Shown here: positions 25,937 to 33,904 of the stretch, piece after piece | Numbering within the stretch: the stretch's first letter is position 1 | Layout of the letters: the number at the start of each line of letters is the position of its first letter | Position numbers and translations under genes: made by a program | DNA from: CAYFLR01 sp964343805 | GTDB taxonomy: Bacteria; Bdellovibrionota_B; Oligoflexia; CAYFLR01 | Length of the DNA stretch: 64,000 nucleotides | Direction of reading: 5' to 3' | Assembly (NCBI GenBank): GCA_964343805.1 | Contig: CAYFLR010000022.1 | Span: forward strand, 17,328-81,327 | The notes under the pieces: model-generated | Seen by the model: only the letters and a program-made list of their open reading frames with translations | The model's database searches: none | What the model was told of the DNA's origin: nothing

Positions 25937-27115
25937 ATGACCAAACCTAATTTGAACTCTATTTGTATAGTCCATAATGATTATCCTTTTGCTCAGCAAT
26001 TGCCTCAAGTTTTGGCAAAGCAAATCCCTGGCTTCAATCCTGGATCTGTAGATATTTACACCGACATTAATAAAGCCTACGTAGCCACGGTCCGTAAACA
26101 GTATGACTTTTTCATTACCAAAATGGATATGCCTCAGTTTTCCGGCTCGGTCTTTCTAAAAAAGATTCGTATGCGACAAAACTATGGACTCGAACTCCAT
26201 CTGTTTTTATTAGAAGGCGTGGGTAAATCCTTTGTAGAAATGATGTTTGGGCATGATAGTCCTTACATCCTAGAGGCTCCTATAACGGCCGACCGTGTTG
26301 GAAAAGCAGTGAGTTACATTATTCAAAAAGAAGATAATCTCACTCCCTTTGATGAACAGTACCGACAGGTCCGCTTTATGTATCAAAGTGGATTACATCA
26401 GGAAGCATTTACCGCAGCCCAAGAACTCCAAAGACAACATGTAAAATCTGATGCCATTTATTTACTCCTAGGTGATATGGCCAAAGCACAAGGAAAGATG
26501 GAGCAAGCCATTGAGTATTATCAGATGGCAGTGCGGTTAAATAACAAAGCTGTTCTTCCACCTCATAAATTAATATCTTGTTGGATCGAATTAAGAAAAC
26601 TAGATAAAGCCATTGCCTTTTTAGAGATGTTGCTCCAGTTAAATCCCCAAAACATTGACTCATTGCTGAATATGATTTATGTGCAAATTGAACTCTCCAT
26701 GACTCCCGAGGAGAAAAAGTATCTTCCCAACGTAAAGAACTTGGATCCTGCTGTAGAAGAATCCCGAATGATTGCAGCCCAGGTTCATCTAGAATTGGTC
26801 AATGATTATATCACCAATAAAAAGCTCACTGACAGCGATTCCAGCCTGCAGGAGCTTTTTAACTATCTGAGGGTGGCTGGCCACCTTATGGTAAGAAAGC
26901 AAGATTGGAGAACCGGCATCAAGCTTTATGCTGCAAGCCTCCAGTTGAGCCACTCAATTATGCTAACCGCTGATCTACTTTTTCATATTGGCCAATCTTA
27001 TTTTTACCTACAAGATAATCAGATGGCTCAGCTTTACCTCGAACAAGCGCTCAGACTAAAACCAGATCTAAGATTAGCAAAATTAGCTTTGCAAAAAATA
27101 CAAAACAGATTATAA
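25937..27115 (+). CDS. Pseudo-receiver TPR protein
   Basis: A 392-residue protein with the same architecture as the receiver-TPR protein at 17027 but with a degenerate receiver. The acidic pair is reduced (ICIVHNDYP), the phospho-acceptor position in FFITKMDMPQFSG is Lys in place of Asp, and the Lys-Pro switch is EAPIT. Residues 145-390 hold TPR units, for example KMEQAIEYYQMAVRLNNKA and KAIAFLEMLLQLNPQ. It probably cannot be phosphorylated and may compete with or scaffold the active receiver-TPR protein. It is divergent from the kinase operon, sharing a 165-bp AT-rich promoter region. Its ribosome-binding site is poor. Confidence 0.85.
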   Translation: MTKPNLNSICIVHNDYPFAQQLPQVLAKQIPGFNPGSVDIYTDINKAYVATVRKQYDFFITKMDMPQFSGSVFLKKIRMRQNYGLELHLFLLEGVGKSFVEMMFGHDSPYILEAPITADRVGKAVSYIIQKEDNLTPFDEQYRQVRFMYQSGLHQEAFTAAQELQRQHVKSDAIYLLLGDMAKAQGKMEQAIEYYQMAVRLNNKAVLPPHKLISCWIELRKLDKAIAFLEMLLQLNPQNIDSLLNMIYVQIELSMTPEEKKYLPNVKNLDPAVEESRMIAAQVHLELVNDYITNKKLTDSDSSLQELFNYLRVAGHLMVRKQDWRTGIKLYAASLQLSHSIMLTADLLFHIGQSYFYLQDNQMAQLYLEQALRLKPDLRLAKLALQKIQNRL

Positions 27116-27206
27116 GGTATAAACCAAGAAAAAGCATTTTATACTTGTTAAATAATAAGATAAGATAGTAGTAGACGGATTTTTTTGGGAGGTTACTCTG
27201 GACGGA

Positions 27207-27719
27207 ATGTCACCAATCAGAATTGAGATAGTACAGCCCTTTATGGATGCCGTGCACTACCTATTTTCAATGATGTTGAAAACAGATGTGACAGCGAGTT
27301 TTCCTAAGCTGGTTTATGGCCGATCTATGATGACTGGCAATAACATATTGGCAAGTCTTGATTTCAATGGGCCGGTAGAGGGAACTGCCAGCTTAATTTT
27401 GCCACAAGAGTCAGCCACCATTCTCACTCGTCAGTTGCTGCGCATGGAATCGGGTGATGTGGAAGATAAAATAGGTGAAGCAATCACTGAGTCCATAAAT
27501 ATCATAGCTGGCTTTGCCAAAACTAAATTCGACCAGGGAAATCAAGAGTATATAGATCTTGGTCTACCCAAAATCCAAATGGGCGAGAATCTTACCCTTG
27601 AATCCGCCAGTAATTCTGCCGCATTTCAGATAGACTATTTTTGTGATTTCGGTGCATTTTGCCTTGCAGTGAGTTATGACCAAGTGGCCCCTGAACTGTT
27701 AGCTGAACTAACCCGCTAA
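27207..27719 (+). CDS. CheX-like chemotaxis phosphatase family protein
   Basis: A 170-residue protein resembling CheX/CheC-type phosphatases that dephosphorylate CheY-like receivers. Visible features: a central GTASLILPQESATIL strand-helix, then EAITESINIIAGFAK, where the CheX family carries E-x-x-N on its phosphatase helix. DFGAFCLAVSY forms a closing strand. GGGAGG lies 14 bases before the ATG, which is long; an in-frame CTG at 27198 would give normal spacing and add three residues. It sits near the two-component cluster and 10 bases before the LysR gene. It may act on the single-receiver proteins nearby. Confidence 0.8.
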   Translation: MSPIRIEIVQPFMDAVHYLFSMMLKTDVTASFPKLVYGRSMMTGNNILASLDFNGPVEGTASLILPQESATILTRQLLRMESGDVEDKIGEAITESINIIAGFAKTKFDQGNQEYIDLGLPKIQMGENLTLESASNSAAFQIDYFCDFGAFCLAVSYDQVAPELLAELTR

Positions 27720-27729
27720 GGACCAATTT

Positions 27730-28674
27730 ATGAATTTTTTCCAACTCAAGCTCTTCATTGATTTAATGCGTGAAAAGAGTTTCATTAAAACCGCTAAGCT
27801 GAATCACTGCACTCAACCAGCAGTTTCGATGCAAATTAAACTCCTAGAAGAAGAGATTGGGGTTAAACTTTTTGATCGTGCCAATAAAAATGTGGAGGCA
27901 ACCGATTCTGCCCGTAATATTGAACCGCTGGTACAGGGCATAATAGATTCTTGTCAAAAAATAAAAACCATGGCTAAATCCTGGTATGGAAAACCCATAG
28001 GAGATCTTCGCATAACTACGGTCCATACCACTGGGATTTATGAGCTTTCCAAGTACTTAAAGGAGTTTTTAAAAGGTTACCCGCTCATTAATCTCCATTT
28101 AGAGTACCGTCCCAGTGGAATAGTCTATGATCTAGTTCAAGCCAACAAAATTGATTTGGGAATTGTTGCCTATCCCAGAGAGTTTCAAAACATCTGCATT
28201 CTCCCTTTTAGCCAAGACAAAATGGTAGCCATCTGCCCCTCCAATCACAGATTAAAAAATAAAAAATCTATAAAGGTCAGTGAACTTAAAGGAGAAAGAT
28301 TGGTGGCCTATTCACCATCAACTCGAACCTATCGAGCTGTAGAGGAATTTTTAGCCAAACATGATCTCTTTCTTGAAGTGAGCATGCATAACGAAAATAT
28401 AGAAACTTTGAAGAATGCTGTGGAAATTGGAATGGGGATCTCTATTGTCCCTGAAAAGACAATTCATGCAGAAGTAGAAAGAGGAGCTCTTGTTAAATTA
28501 GACTTTGAAGACGATTCCCTCAGTCGGCCCATTGGAATTCTCTATAATCGGACTCGTAATCTTTCTTATGTGGCAAGGTGCTTTCTGAAGATACTCGGTT
28601 GCATTGATGACATCGAGTCTCCCTTACCTCACATTGATGAAGAGAAGGCAAAAAAAAGAAAGAAAAAGAAATAG
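27730..28674 (+). CDS. LysR-family transcriptional regulator
   Basis: A 314-residue DNA-binding regulator. The winged helix-turn-helix is at residues 1-60 (SFIKTAKLNHCTQPAVSMQIKLLEEEIG, then LFDR). The effector-binding domain is at about 90-295 with GDLRITTV, LVQANKIDLGIVA, VGMGISIVP-type EIGMGISIVPE and a late LSYVARCFL. The overall pattern is close to the CysB/Cbl style. The last residues are a Lys-rich tail (KAKKRKKKK). It is 10 bases after the CheX-like gene and converges on tatC. Its target is not deducible; it could regulate the flanking genes. Confidence 0.93.
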   Translation: MNFFQLKLFIDLMREKSFIKTAKLNHCTQPAVSMQIKLLEEEIGVKLFDRANKNVEATDSARNIEPLVQGIIDSCQKIKTMAKSWYGKPIGDLRITTVHTTGIYELSKYLKEFLKGYPLINLHLEYRPSGIVYDLVQANKIDLGIVAYPREFQNICILPFSQDKMVAICPSNHRLKNKKSIKVSELKGERLVAYSPSTRTYRAVEEFLAKHDLFLEVSMHNENIETLKNAVEIGMGISIVPEKTIHAEVERGALVKLDFEDDSLSRPIGILYNRTRNLSYVARCFLKILGCIDDIESPLPHIDEEKAKKRKKKK

Positions 28675-28681
28675 CCTTTCT

Positions 28682-29449
28682 TTAACCGAGATTCTCATCC
28701 GGCTGCGATTTGGCCAAAAGTCGAGACAAAATCAACCCTAACTCATAAAGTAAGACCATAGGAAAAGCCATGCCAACCATCGTCAATGGATCAGGAGGGG
28801 TGAGTATGGCAGAGAAGATAAGCCCCATAATCAAAGCATGCTTTCGATAACGCTTTAAAGTGTCTACACTCAGTACTCCCAAACGTGTGATAAAGACCAT
28901 AATAAGAGGCAGCTCAAATACCAAACCAAACACAAACAGGAGATTAAGCGTTAGCCGTAAATGCTCTTTAAGATAGATCTGCAATGGCATTTTGGGAGTA
29001 TCCTGCAATAAATAGCCCTCATAGGTTTCTGAGTAATTAATTAAAAAGGAGAAGGCAAAAGGAAGAATTAGGAAGTAGCAAATAGCGATACCAGTAACAA
29101 AAAGTCCAGTGCTGCCTAAAAAGAAAAAAGCTGTCACCTTCTTTTCGTTGACATACAAGGCTGGCATTATAAATTTCCAAACTTGCAATAAAATAAATGG
29201 AATGGAAAAAATGATAGAAACAATGAAAACGGTTTTTAGATGGATAAAAATCTTATCCATAACCGAAAGCATAATGACCTGATGGCTCTCTCCGTGGAGG
29301 ACTTTTTGCAAAGGGTAAGTCAGAAGATAAATAAGGTCATCACGAAAAATCCAAAGAGCAATGAACATAACCACCACTGAAATCATAGAGTAAATCAGGC
29401 GTTGCCGCAGTTCATGAAAATGACCTAAAAAGGTATTTGTTTCTTCCAT
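28682..29449 (-). CDS. tatC: Sec-independent protein translocase subunit TatC
   Basis: The 255-residue signal-peptide receptor of the Tat translocase. Six helices are visible. Conserved blocks: the N-terminal FLGHFHELRQRLIYS, PFILLQVWKFIMPALYVNEKK with the invariant first-loop residues, the fourth-helix region FVFGLVFELPLIMV, and FSAILTPPDPLTM. It lies three bases after tatB in a tatA-tatB-tatC operon on the minus strand. It exports folded twin-arginine proteins. Confidence 0.97.
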   Translation of the reverse strand: MEETNTFLGHFHELRQRLIYSMISVVVMFIALWIFRDDLIYLLTYPLQKVLHGESHQVIMLSVMDKIFIHLKTVFIVSIIFSIPFILLQVWKFIMPALYVNEKKVTAFFFLGSTGLFVTGIAICYFLILPFAFSFLINYSETYEGYLLQDTPKMPLQIYLKEHLRLTLNLLFVFGLVFELPLIMVFITRLGVLSVDTLKRYRKHALIMGLIFSAILTPPDPLTMVGMAFPMVLLYELGLILSRLLAKSQPDENLG

Positions 29450-29452
29450 TAA

Positions 29453-29725
29453 CTAGTCCACAGATTGAGGGGTCGGTGATTCAGGAACAGGTTGTTTAAG
29501 TTCTTTTGCTTCGGAAGGTTCTTGGCTATCAACCTTGTCAAAATTAGGAGCTTCCAGCTCGTCAGATATTGAACGAAACTCACTCCACACTTCATGTTTG
29601 TATTTATTTAAGGTACGGAAAAAGACAGCCACTTTTTTAGTATGTTTGATCAGGTCTTCAGGCCCAAAAACAACCAAGGCGATAATCAAAATAACAGCAA
29701 TTTCCCAAAAGCCGATCCCAAACAT
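29453..29725 (-). CDS. tatB: Sec-independent protein translocase subunit TatB
   Basis: A 90-residue protein with the TatA/B layout: short N-terminal helix (FGIGFWEIAVILIIALVVFGPEDL), the FGP hinge, then an amphipathic helix and a Pro/Glu-rich tail. The Glu in WEIAVI and the longer tail favour TatB over TatA. It is located between tatA (29748) and tatC (29449). Confidence 0.9.
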   Translation of the reverse strand: MFGIGFWEIAVILIIALVVFGPEDLIKHTKKVAVFFRTLNKYKHEVWSEFRSISDELEAPNFDKVDSQEPSEAKELKQPVPESPTPQSVD

Positions 29726-29747
29726 GGTGCCTCGTTTTTAGCTGTGT

Positions 29748-29924
29748 TTATTCTTCTTTTTTAATTGCGGAATTAGCAATTTCATCAGGCTTACTCATCT
29801 CTTTGCGAAACAGTTTGATGCTTTTTCCTATGCCGGAGGCCAACTCGGGGAGTCTTTTTGCTCCAAACAGTAAGAAAATCACAGCAAATATAATGACTAA
29901 TTCCATGGTACCTAGACCAAACAT
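29748..29924 (-). CDS. tatA: Sec-independent protein translocase subunit TatA (58 residues)
   Basis: A short gene read directly from the minus strand: ATG at 29924-29922, stop TAA at 29750-29748. The protein begins MFGLGTMELVIIFAVIFLLF, followed by GAKRLPELASGIGKSIKLFRK. It has the TatA helix, the FGAKRLPEL hinge and amphipathic helix, then a short Lys/Glu tail. TatA forms the pore-like assembly of the twin-arginine translocase. AAGGAGAGA provides a strong ribosome-binding site. It is first in the tatABC order, 22 bases before tatB. It is smaller than many TatA proteins (often 70-90), so length filters would miss it. Confidence 0.95.
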   Translation of the reverse strand: MFGLGTMELVIIFAVIFLLFGAKRLPELASGIGKSIKLFRKEMSKPDEIANSAIKKEE

Positions 29925-29981
29925 ATTCTCTCCTTATAAGGGTCCAATTAACTAGTACAGCAGCTGAGATGAGTTGTCAAC

Positions 29982-30458
29982 TCATGGCTTATTTTGTACC
30001 CATTTATCAATGTCTTCGATACTGAGTGATTGAGCCTGCCATTTATTTTGGTCCAATTTAAGCAGAATATGATGAGGAAGCTCTGAAATCTGAAAGAGTT
30101 GTTTATAATGCCCTTCCCCATCCCAAATATTGGGAAAGGAAAGGTCTAACCTCTTAACCATTTTCTTTGCTTTTCTGACTTTGCTATCCAAACTCACTCC
30201 AAACATGGCCAAATTAGCATTTCCTGCTTTTAATTTAGAAAAATGACTCAAATCTTGTTTACAGGAAACACACCAAGAAGCCCAAAAGACCAGGAGCACC
30301 TCTTTTTGCTTTTTATTATAAAGCTGGAGGTTGACGTTAGACATAATATCTTGTTGATTTAATTTTGCTATTTGCTGAATGCTGTAGCTTAGTTTTTCCC
30401 CTCCATGAATAGGGAACCATAAAAATAAGCTAAAGATCAGGCTGATCAGGTACTTCAT
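29982..30458 (-). CDS. Exported thioredoxin-fold (TlpA-like) protein
   Basis: A signal peptide (KYLISLIFSLFLWFPIHG) and a thioredoxin fold with the redox motif Cys-Val-Ser-Cys in FWASWCVSCKQDL, a GVSLDSK strand and the cis-Pro loop ISELPHHIL. About 158 residues. It is the last gene of the redox cluster and overlaps the preceding lipoprotein-thioredoxin gene by 29 bases; a second ATG two codons earlier (30464) is possible. It probably reduces or resolves periplasmic disulfides in step with the other two CxxC proteins. Confidence 0.88.
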   Translation of the reverse strand: MKYLISLIFSLFLWFPIHGGEKLSYSIQQIAKLNQQDIMSNVNLQLYNKKQKEVLLVFWASWCVSCKQDLSHFSKLKAGNANLAMFGVSLDSKVRKAKKMVKRLDLSFPNIWDGEGHYKQLFQISELPHHILLKLDQNKWQAQSLSIEDIDKWVQNKP

Positions 30459-31374
30459 TAACATTTAATTGATTCTCCAACTCATTCATACTGGGCAGAT
30501 GTGAGCTTCGTTCCAGTTCAACTCTTTTACTATCAAGAGTTAAGACTAAGGGAAATGTTTCCTCACCTATTGTTTCTGTAAATACAGAGCTATCGCTGTC
30601 TACCAAAATAGGGAAAGTTATTTTAAATTCAGCAAAATCCTTCCACATGAGAGTGTCTTCAATACTCTCACCCACACTGACAGATATCACTTGGTAATTT
30701 TGATTAAACCAAGGGTTTTTGAGATATTCGGTTTGGACGATTTTAGCCTCTTCATAACAGGTCATACAATAGATACTAAAAAAGATAAGCAAGATTCGTT
30801 TATTCTCAGTATCAAAGCTGGCTAAAGACTGTGTAATTCCCTCTAGATTGGACAATGAAAAGTCTAAACCAGGATCAGGCATGGGCTCCAATGGTGGTAG
30901 AATTATTGGTTCTTCCGAATCTCCTGTATCATCTGATGCCTCGCTGATGGGAGGTGAGATCTCCTCAGATTCTTCAGGTTTCTGATCCTCTCCATCAATC
31001 TGATCATTAGTATCTTCAATTTTAGAATCAGGGGCAATTGCAACTTTTGGTAGTGCCACCTTTTCTGCAGGGGAATTATCTGCAGTAGATCTGCTCTCCT
31101 GCTGGTGGGAAGGATTAGGTTCAACTTCTGAGGCTAAAGGAGCGGCTTTATTATTTTCTTCTGGTTCTTCCGAAGTAAGGTCGGCAGGGGTAACTTTTTC
31201 TTCCTCTTTGGTTTCAGTAGCTGAGGGAAGAGTTTGTTTCTTTACTCTAGGATTATTTGGTCGTAATGATTCAGCCAGGGAAGGTCCTGGTTTTTTGAGT
31301 CCACAGTTGGTAATAATGAGAATCAGAGTACCTATTACCAGGTAACACCATACTTTACCAAGCAAATTAAACAT
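30430..31374 (-). CDS. Lipoprotein with long acidic linker and thioredoxin-fold domain
   Basis: A 314-residue protein. Lipobox IITNC (Cys24); a Glu/Pro/Ser-rich, probably disordered linker from about 30 to 170; then a thioredoxin-like domain with ILLIFFSIYCMTCYEEA (Cys-Met-Thr-Cys, about 203-206), VISVSVGES and the cis-Pro region GEETFPLVL. The linker would let a membrane-tethered redox domain reach across the periplasm. Its ATG directly follows the TAA of the outer-membrane protein gene, with the ribosome-binding site AAGGAG inside that gene, indicating tight coupling. Confidence 0.88.
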   Translation of the reverse strand: MFNLLGKVWCYLVIGTLILIITNCGLKKPGPSLAESLRPNNPRVKKQTLPSATETKEEEKVTPADLTSEEPEENNKAAPLASEVEPNPSHQQESRSTADNSPAEKVALPKVAIAPDSKIEDTNDQIDGEDQKPEESEEISPPISEASDDTGDSEEPIILPPLEPMPDPGLDFSLSNLEGITQSLASFDTENKRILLIFFSIYCMTCYEEAKIVQTEYLKNPWFNQNYQVISVSVGESIEDTLMWKDFAEFKITFPILVDSDSSVFTETIGEETFPLVLTLDSKRVELERSSHLPSMNELENQLNVNEVPDQPDL

Positions 31375-32394
31375 TTAAAACTCCTTCTGCCAGGACACAT
31401 TCGCCCCATAACCACCTTCTATTTCAGAGGACTGGAGATAGGAGAAGCCCAATTTAATATCTTGCTCTCCCCATGGAAACGACAGATCAAACCCCGTCAT
31501 TTGGGTGTCTTCTTCTTTATTAAGATCTACTTCCTTAATCTCTTGCTGTTCATGAGAAGTACGGAACCAAGCAGCTAAGATGGCATCTTCAAACCCTGAA
31601 AAAGTGAGATCTTGTGTGTACTTAAGCAGTATATATCGCCCGGACAAAACTCCATAACGATGCCAGATCCGAAGATCATCTTCTTCGATATACACTCCCG
31701 CATGAAGCTGAACACTGCTTTCTACTTGAGAGAATGCCTTAGCTAAAACTGTTTTTACCAAATATCCATAGGGACGATTCTCATAATCATGCAGACTCCA
31801 ATCAAACTGCCCCATTAGGGTAGGGGAAAAAATTTGAGTGACTCCCACAGATAACTCTCTTAAATGATTGTGACCAGAGGCTTGAGTGGGTCGACGATTT
31901 AAATCTAAGTAGTAATCAGCTGGACCAAACTGTTGATGATAGCCAAACCGCAAAGAGAGACGAGTCATTTTCTGCCAAAAGAATTGATCAACTCCTAAAC
32001 GAACCCCTTGATTGGAATAGTCATGGTCACCAATCTCCCCATAACCGTTCACACTCAGATTACCCCACTTCCAAGGAGCAAATTCCAAGGTGGCACTGAT
32101 AGGATAGGTAGGCTCTCCCGCTCCTTTTACATTAATAACTTTGCCAAATTTTCCTAAATAAGTAGGCTCATAAATCTCTCCACTGGTACGACCGACAGTG
32201 AAGGTAGAACTCAAAGTTGGAAAAAGAGGAACGTCACCTTGATTGTTCACCATCAATGAGATGTTAGTTATTCCCTTGCCTTCAGGAGGAAAGCTCATCT
32301 GCTGTTCAACATTAACCGTGGTGATGGCCCCTAGATACCCTCCCCCAAAAACCAATGCCAAAAGGAGAGAAAAGGCTCGAATTAAGGACCGCAT
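31375..32394 (-). CDS. Outer-membrane barrel protein, DUF3570-like
   Basis: About 339 residues from the ATG at 32394 (a longer reading from 32430 is possible). Signal peptide RAFSLLLALVFGGGYLGA, then many alternating strands (LSLRFGYHQQFGP, HLRELSVGVTQIFSPTLMGQFDW, YGVLSGRYILLKYTQDL, DIKLGFSYLQSSE) ending in Phe (WQKEF), as in outer-membrane barrels. The LSVGVTQIFSPT segment, and the position after a DUF4266-like lipoprotein and a thioredoxin, fit DUF3570, a family usually found in that company. Barrel confidence is high; the DUF assignment is moderate. Confidence 0.72.
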   Translation of the reverse strand: MRSLIRAFSLLLALVFGGGYLGAITTVNVEQQMSFPPEGKGITNISLMVNNQGDVPLFPTLSSTFTVGRTSGEIYEPTYLGKFGKVINVKGAGEPTYPISATLEFAPWKWGNLSVNGYGEIGDHDYSNQGVRLGVDQFFWQKMTRLSLRFGYHQQFGPADYYLDLNRRPTQASGHNHLRELSVGVTQIFSPTLMGQFDWSLHDYENRPYGYLVKTVLAKAFSQVESSVQLHAGVYIEEDDLRIWHRYGVLSGRYILLKYTQDLTFSGFEDAILAAWFRTSHEQQEIKEVDLNKEEDTQMTGFDLSFPWGEQDIKLGFSYLQSSEIEGGYGANVSWQKEF

Positions 32395-32621
32395 GTTAAA
32401 CAACCTCCATAACTGCCCCCGCCATTCCAAGGAGATTTCTCAATACCTCGGGTCTGCAGCCCCACATGAGATGGGGTCTCTAAGGACATTAATGGGGAAG
32501 CTATAATTTCTCTATCCACCAATTGCACTGTAGCACAGGCAGATAGAGAATATATTAGCAAAGAAACGTAAAGAAACTTGATTAGAGTTAGAACCGGATT
32601 CTTACTCACTGGCAGACTCAT
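32382..32621 (-). CDS. Small Cys/Gly-tailed lipoprotein, DUF4266-like
   Basis: A 79-residue protein with lipobox LIYSLSAC (Cys29), then ATVQLVDREIIASPLM, which fits the DUF4266 start (C-x-x-V-x-x-x-x-R-x-x-L/I-A-x-P-x-M). It ends NGGGSYGGCLTCGP with Cys74 and Cys77 in a Gly-rich tail. DUF4266 proteins also end in a Gly-rich, Cys-containing tail. It overlaps the upstream thioredoxin gene by 20 bases and the downstream barrel gene by 13, so all three are translationally coupled. I infer that the tail cysteines are the substrate of the neighbouring thioredoxin-fold proteins or bind a metal or cofactor. The function is not established. Confidence 0.75.
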   Translation of the reverse strand: MSLPVSKNPVLTLIKFLYVSLLIYSLSACATVQLVDREIIASPLMSLETPSHVGLQTRGIEKSPWNGGGSYGGCLTCGP

Positions 32622-33222
32622 TCGCCTCAGCAGGTGCTTCCGTTTCAGCAGGTGTTTCAGTCTCTGCTGGAGTCTCCTCTTCTGCTGGTGGTAAGCTGGC
32701 TTCGTACTCTTCTATAGCGGCTAGCACCTCAGGAATGCTCTGATTGTCAAACATCCCAATTTTTCGCCAGATTCCATCTGGATTGTGCACATCATCTTTC
32801 GTTAATAAAACAGAAGTGGGTGTGAAGCGGATAAGGAATTCATAAGTGAGTTCGCGATCTTCATCCCATACGATGTGAAAGGGATAATCAGGATGATTTT
32901 TTTCCATGAACTTTTTTGCTTTTGCCAAGTTGCGATCGATACAAATGGTGATAGTTCTTACATTGAAGGGAAGCAATTCCTGCTCCATATCTTCGAGCAG
33001 TGGAATATTCGCTTTACATGCGGGGCAGGTGGTTTGAAAAAATTCGATCAATAGGTAATCATGACCTTTAACTGCCTCTGCTAAAACATCTGGCTGTGGC
33101 TCTTCAGTAGCCACTTCTTCAGTTGTCGTATCAGAACCTTCAGTGTTTGTATCGGCAAACAGTGAGCTATTTACAAAAAGTCCCAAAAATAGAGCAAAAA
33201 ATACTGATAACCAAATCTTCAT
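32602..33222 (-). CDS. Exported thioredoxin-fold protein with acidic tails
   Basis: First gene of the redox cluster, 206 residues. Signal peptide (FFALFLGLFVNSSLFA), Thr/Glu-rich stretch to residue 45, thioredoxin fold with FFQTTCPACKANIP (Cys66, Cys69) and cis-Pro in IRFTPTSVLL. An Ala/Pro/Glu/Thr repeat tail (PAETETPAETEAPAE) follows from about 180. CPAC is a TlpA/Trx-like redox pair. GAGGAGATT precedes the ATG. It is divergent from the YtfJ-like gene at 33372 and overlaps the DUF4266-like gene. It probably keeps cysteines of the adjacent lipoprotein reduced or helps insert a cofactor (inference). Confidence 0.9.
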   Translation of the reverse strand: MKIWLSVFFALFLGLFVNSSLFADTNTEGSDTTTEEVATEEPQPDVLAEAVKGHDYLLIEFFQTTCPACKANIPLLEDMEQELLPFNVRTITICIDRNLAKAKKFMEKNHPDYPFHIVWDEDRELTYEFLIRFTPTSVLLTKDDVHNPDGIWRKIGMFDNQSIPEVLAAIEEYEASLPPAEEETPAETETPAETEAPAEANESASE

Positions 33223-33371
33223 CTCAATCTCCTCTCAATTCAATTCAGATTATTAAATTGCCTTTCTCTGTTTTCTAGCCTTAAAAACCTTAACACAAAT
33301 CTTTTTTCCTGGCAAAAAACTAGTTATTCATATAAGGAAATAAAATACACTAATTGTAAAAGGGGGTATAA

Positions 33372-33902
33372 ATGAAAAAATCAGCTCTTCAACTATTGTC
33401 AGGACTCACTGTTAGTTTTATGCTTTTAAACTCTGCGATCTTTGCCGCATCAATTGGAGAGAAGATGAATAATGTCAAGCTAAGAGATGCTGATGACAAC
33501 CCTCAAGAGATGCCTGACTTTGGCAAGAAAGTATTGGCTATTTTCTATACCGATCCCGATGTGGCCGATCAAAATGATCCTTTTGCAGATGAGCTAAAAA
33601 AGGCGAAGTTGGATGAGGCCACCTATCGAGGTATGGGTGTAGTTAATATGAAAGACACCTGGTCACCTAACTTTGCCATTCGCATGGTGGTAAAAAGTAA
33701 GATTGAAAAATATAAAAGCACCATCTTAACTGATCCTGACTATATCTTTAAAAAAGCCTGGAAATTAGGTGACTGTGATGATAAATCGGCGGTTTTTATC
33801 CTAGCTAAAGATAGAACTTTAAAGTTTAAAAAGTTGGGTGCCTTGACCCCAGCTGAGATTAAAAGCACCATGGCTCTTATCAAAAAACTGATGGCTGAAT
33901 AA
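33372..33902 (+). CDS. YtfJ-family exported protein
   Basis: A 176-residue exported protein: signal peptide (LLSGLTVSFMLLNSAIFAA) and a thioredoxin-like fold of the YtfJ family. Shared blocks are ELKKAKLDEATYRGMGVVNMKD, KYKSTILTDPDYIFKKAWKL, KSAVFILAKDRTLKF and the end LGALTPAEIKSTMALIKKLM. There is no CxxC; only one Cys (GDCDD). The role of YtfJ is not known. It is divergent from the thioredoxin/DUF4266 operon across a 149-bp region, giving this locus a fourth thioredoxin-fold protein. It converges, two bases apart, on the next gene. Confidence 0.85.
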   Translation: MKKSALQLLSGLTVSFMLLNSAIFAASIGEKMNNVKLRDADDNPQEMPDFGKKVLAIFYTDPDVADQNDPFADELKKAKLDEATYRGMGVVNMKDTWSPNFAIRMVVKSKIEKYKSTILTDPDYIFKKAWKLGDCDDKSAVFILAKDRTLKFKKLGALTPAEIKSTMALIKKLMAE

Positions 33903-33904
33903 AT

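Noticed and set aside
27117..27144. AT-only inverted repeat GTATAAA / TTTATAC after the pseudo-receiver gene as a terminator
   Set aside because: The stem has almost no GC pairs, the loop is long and no T-run follows.
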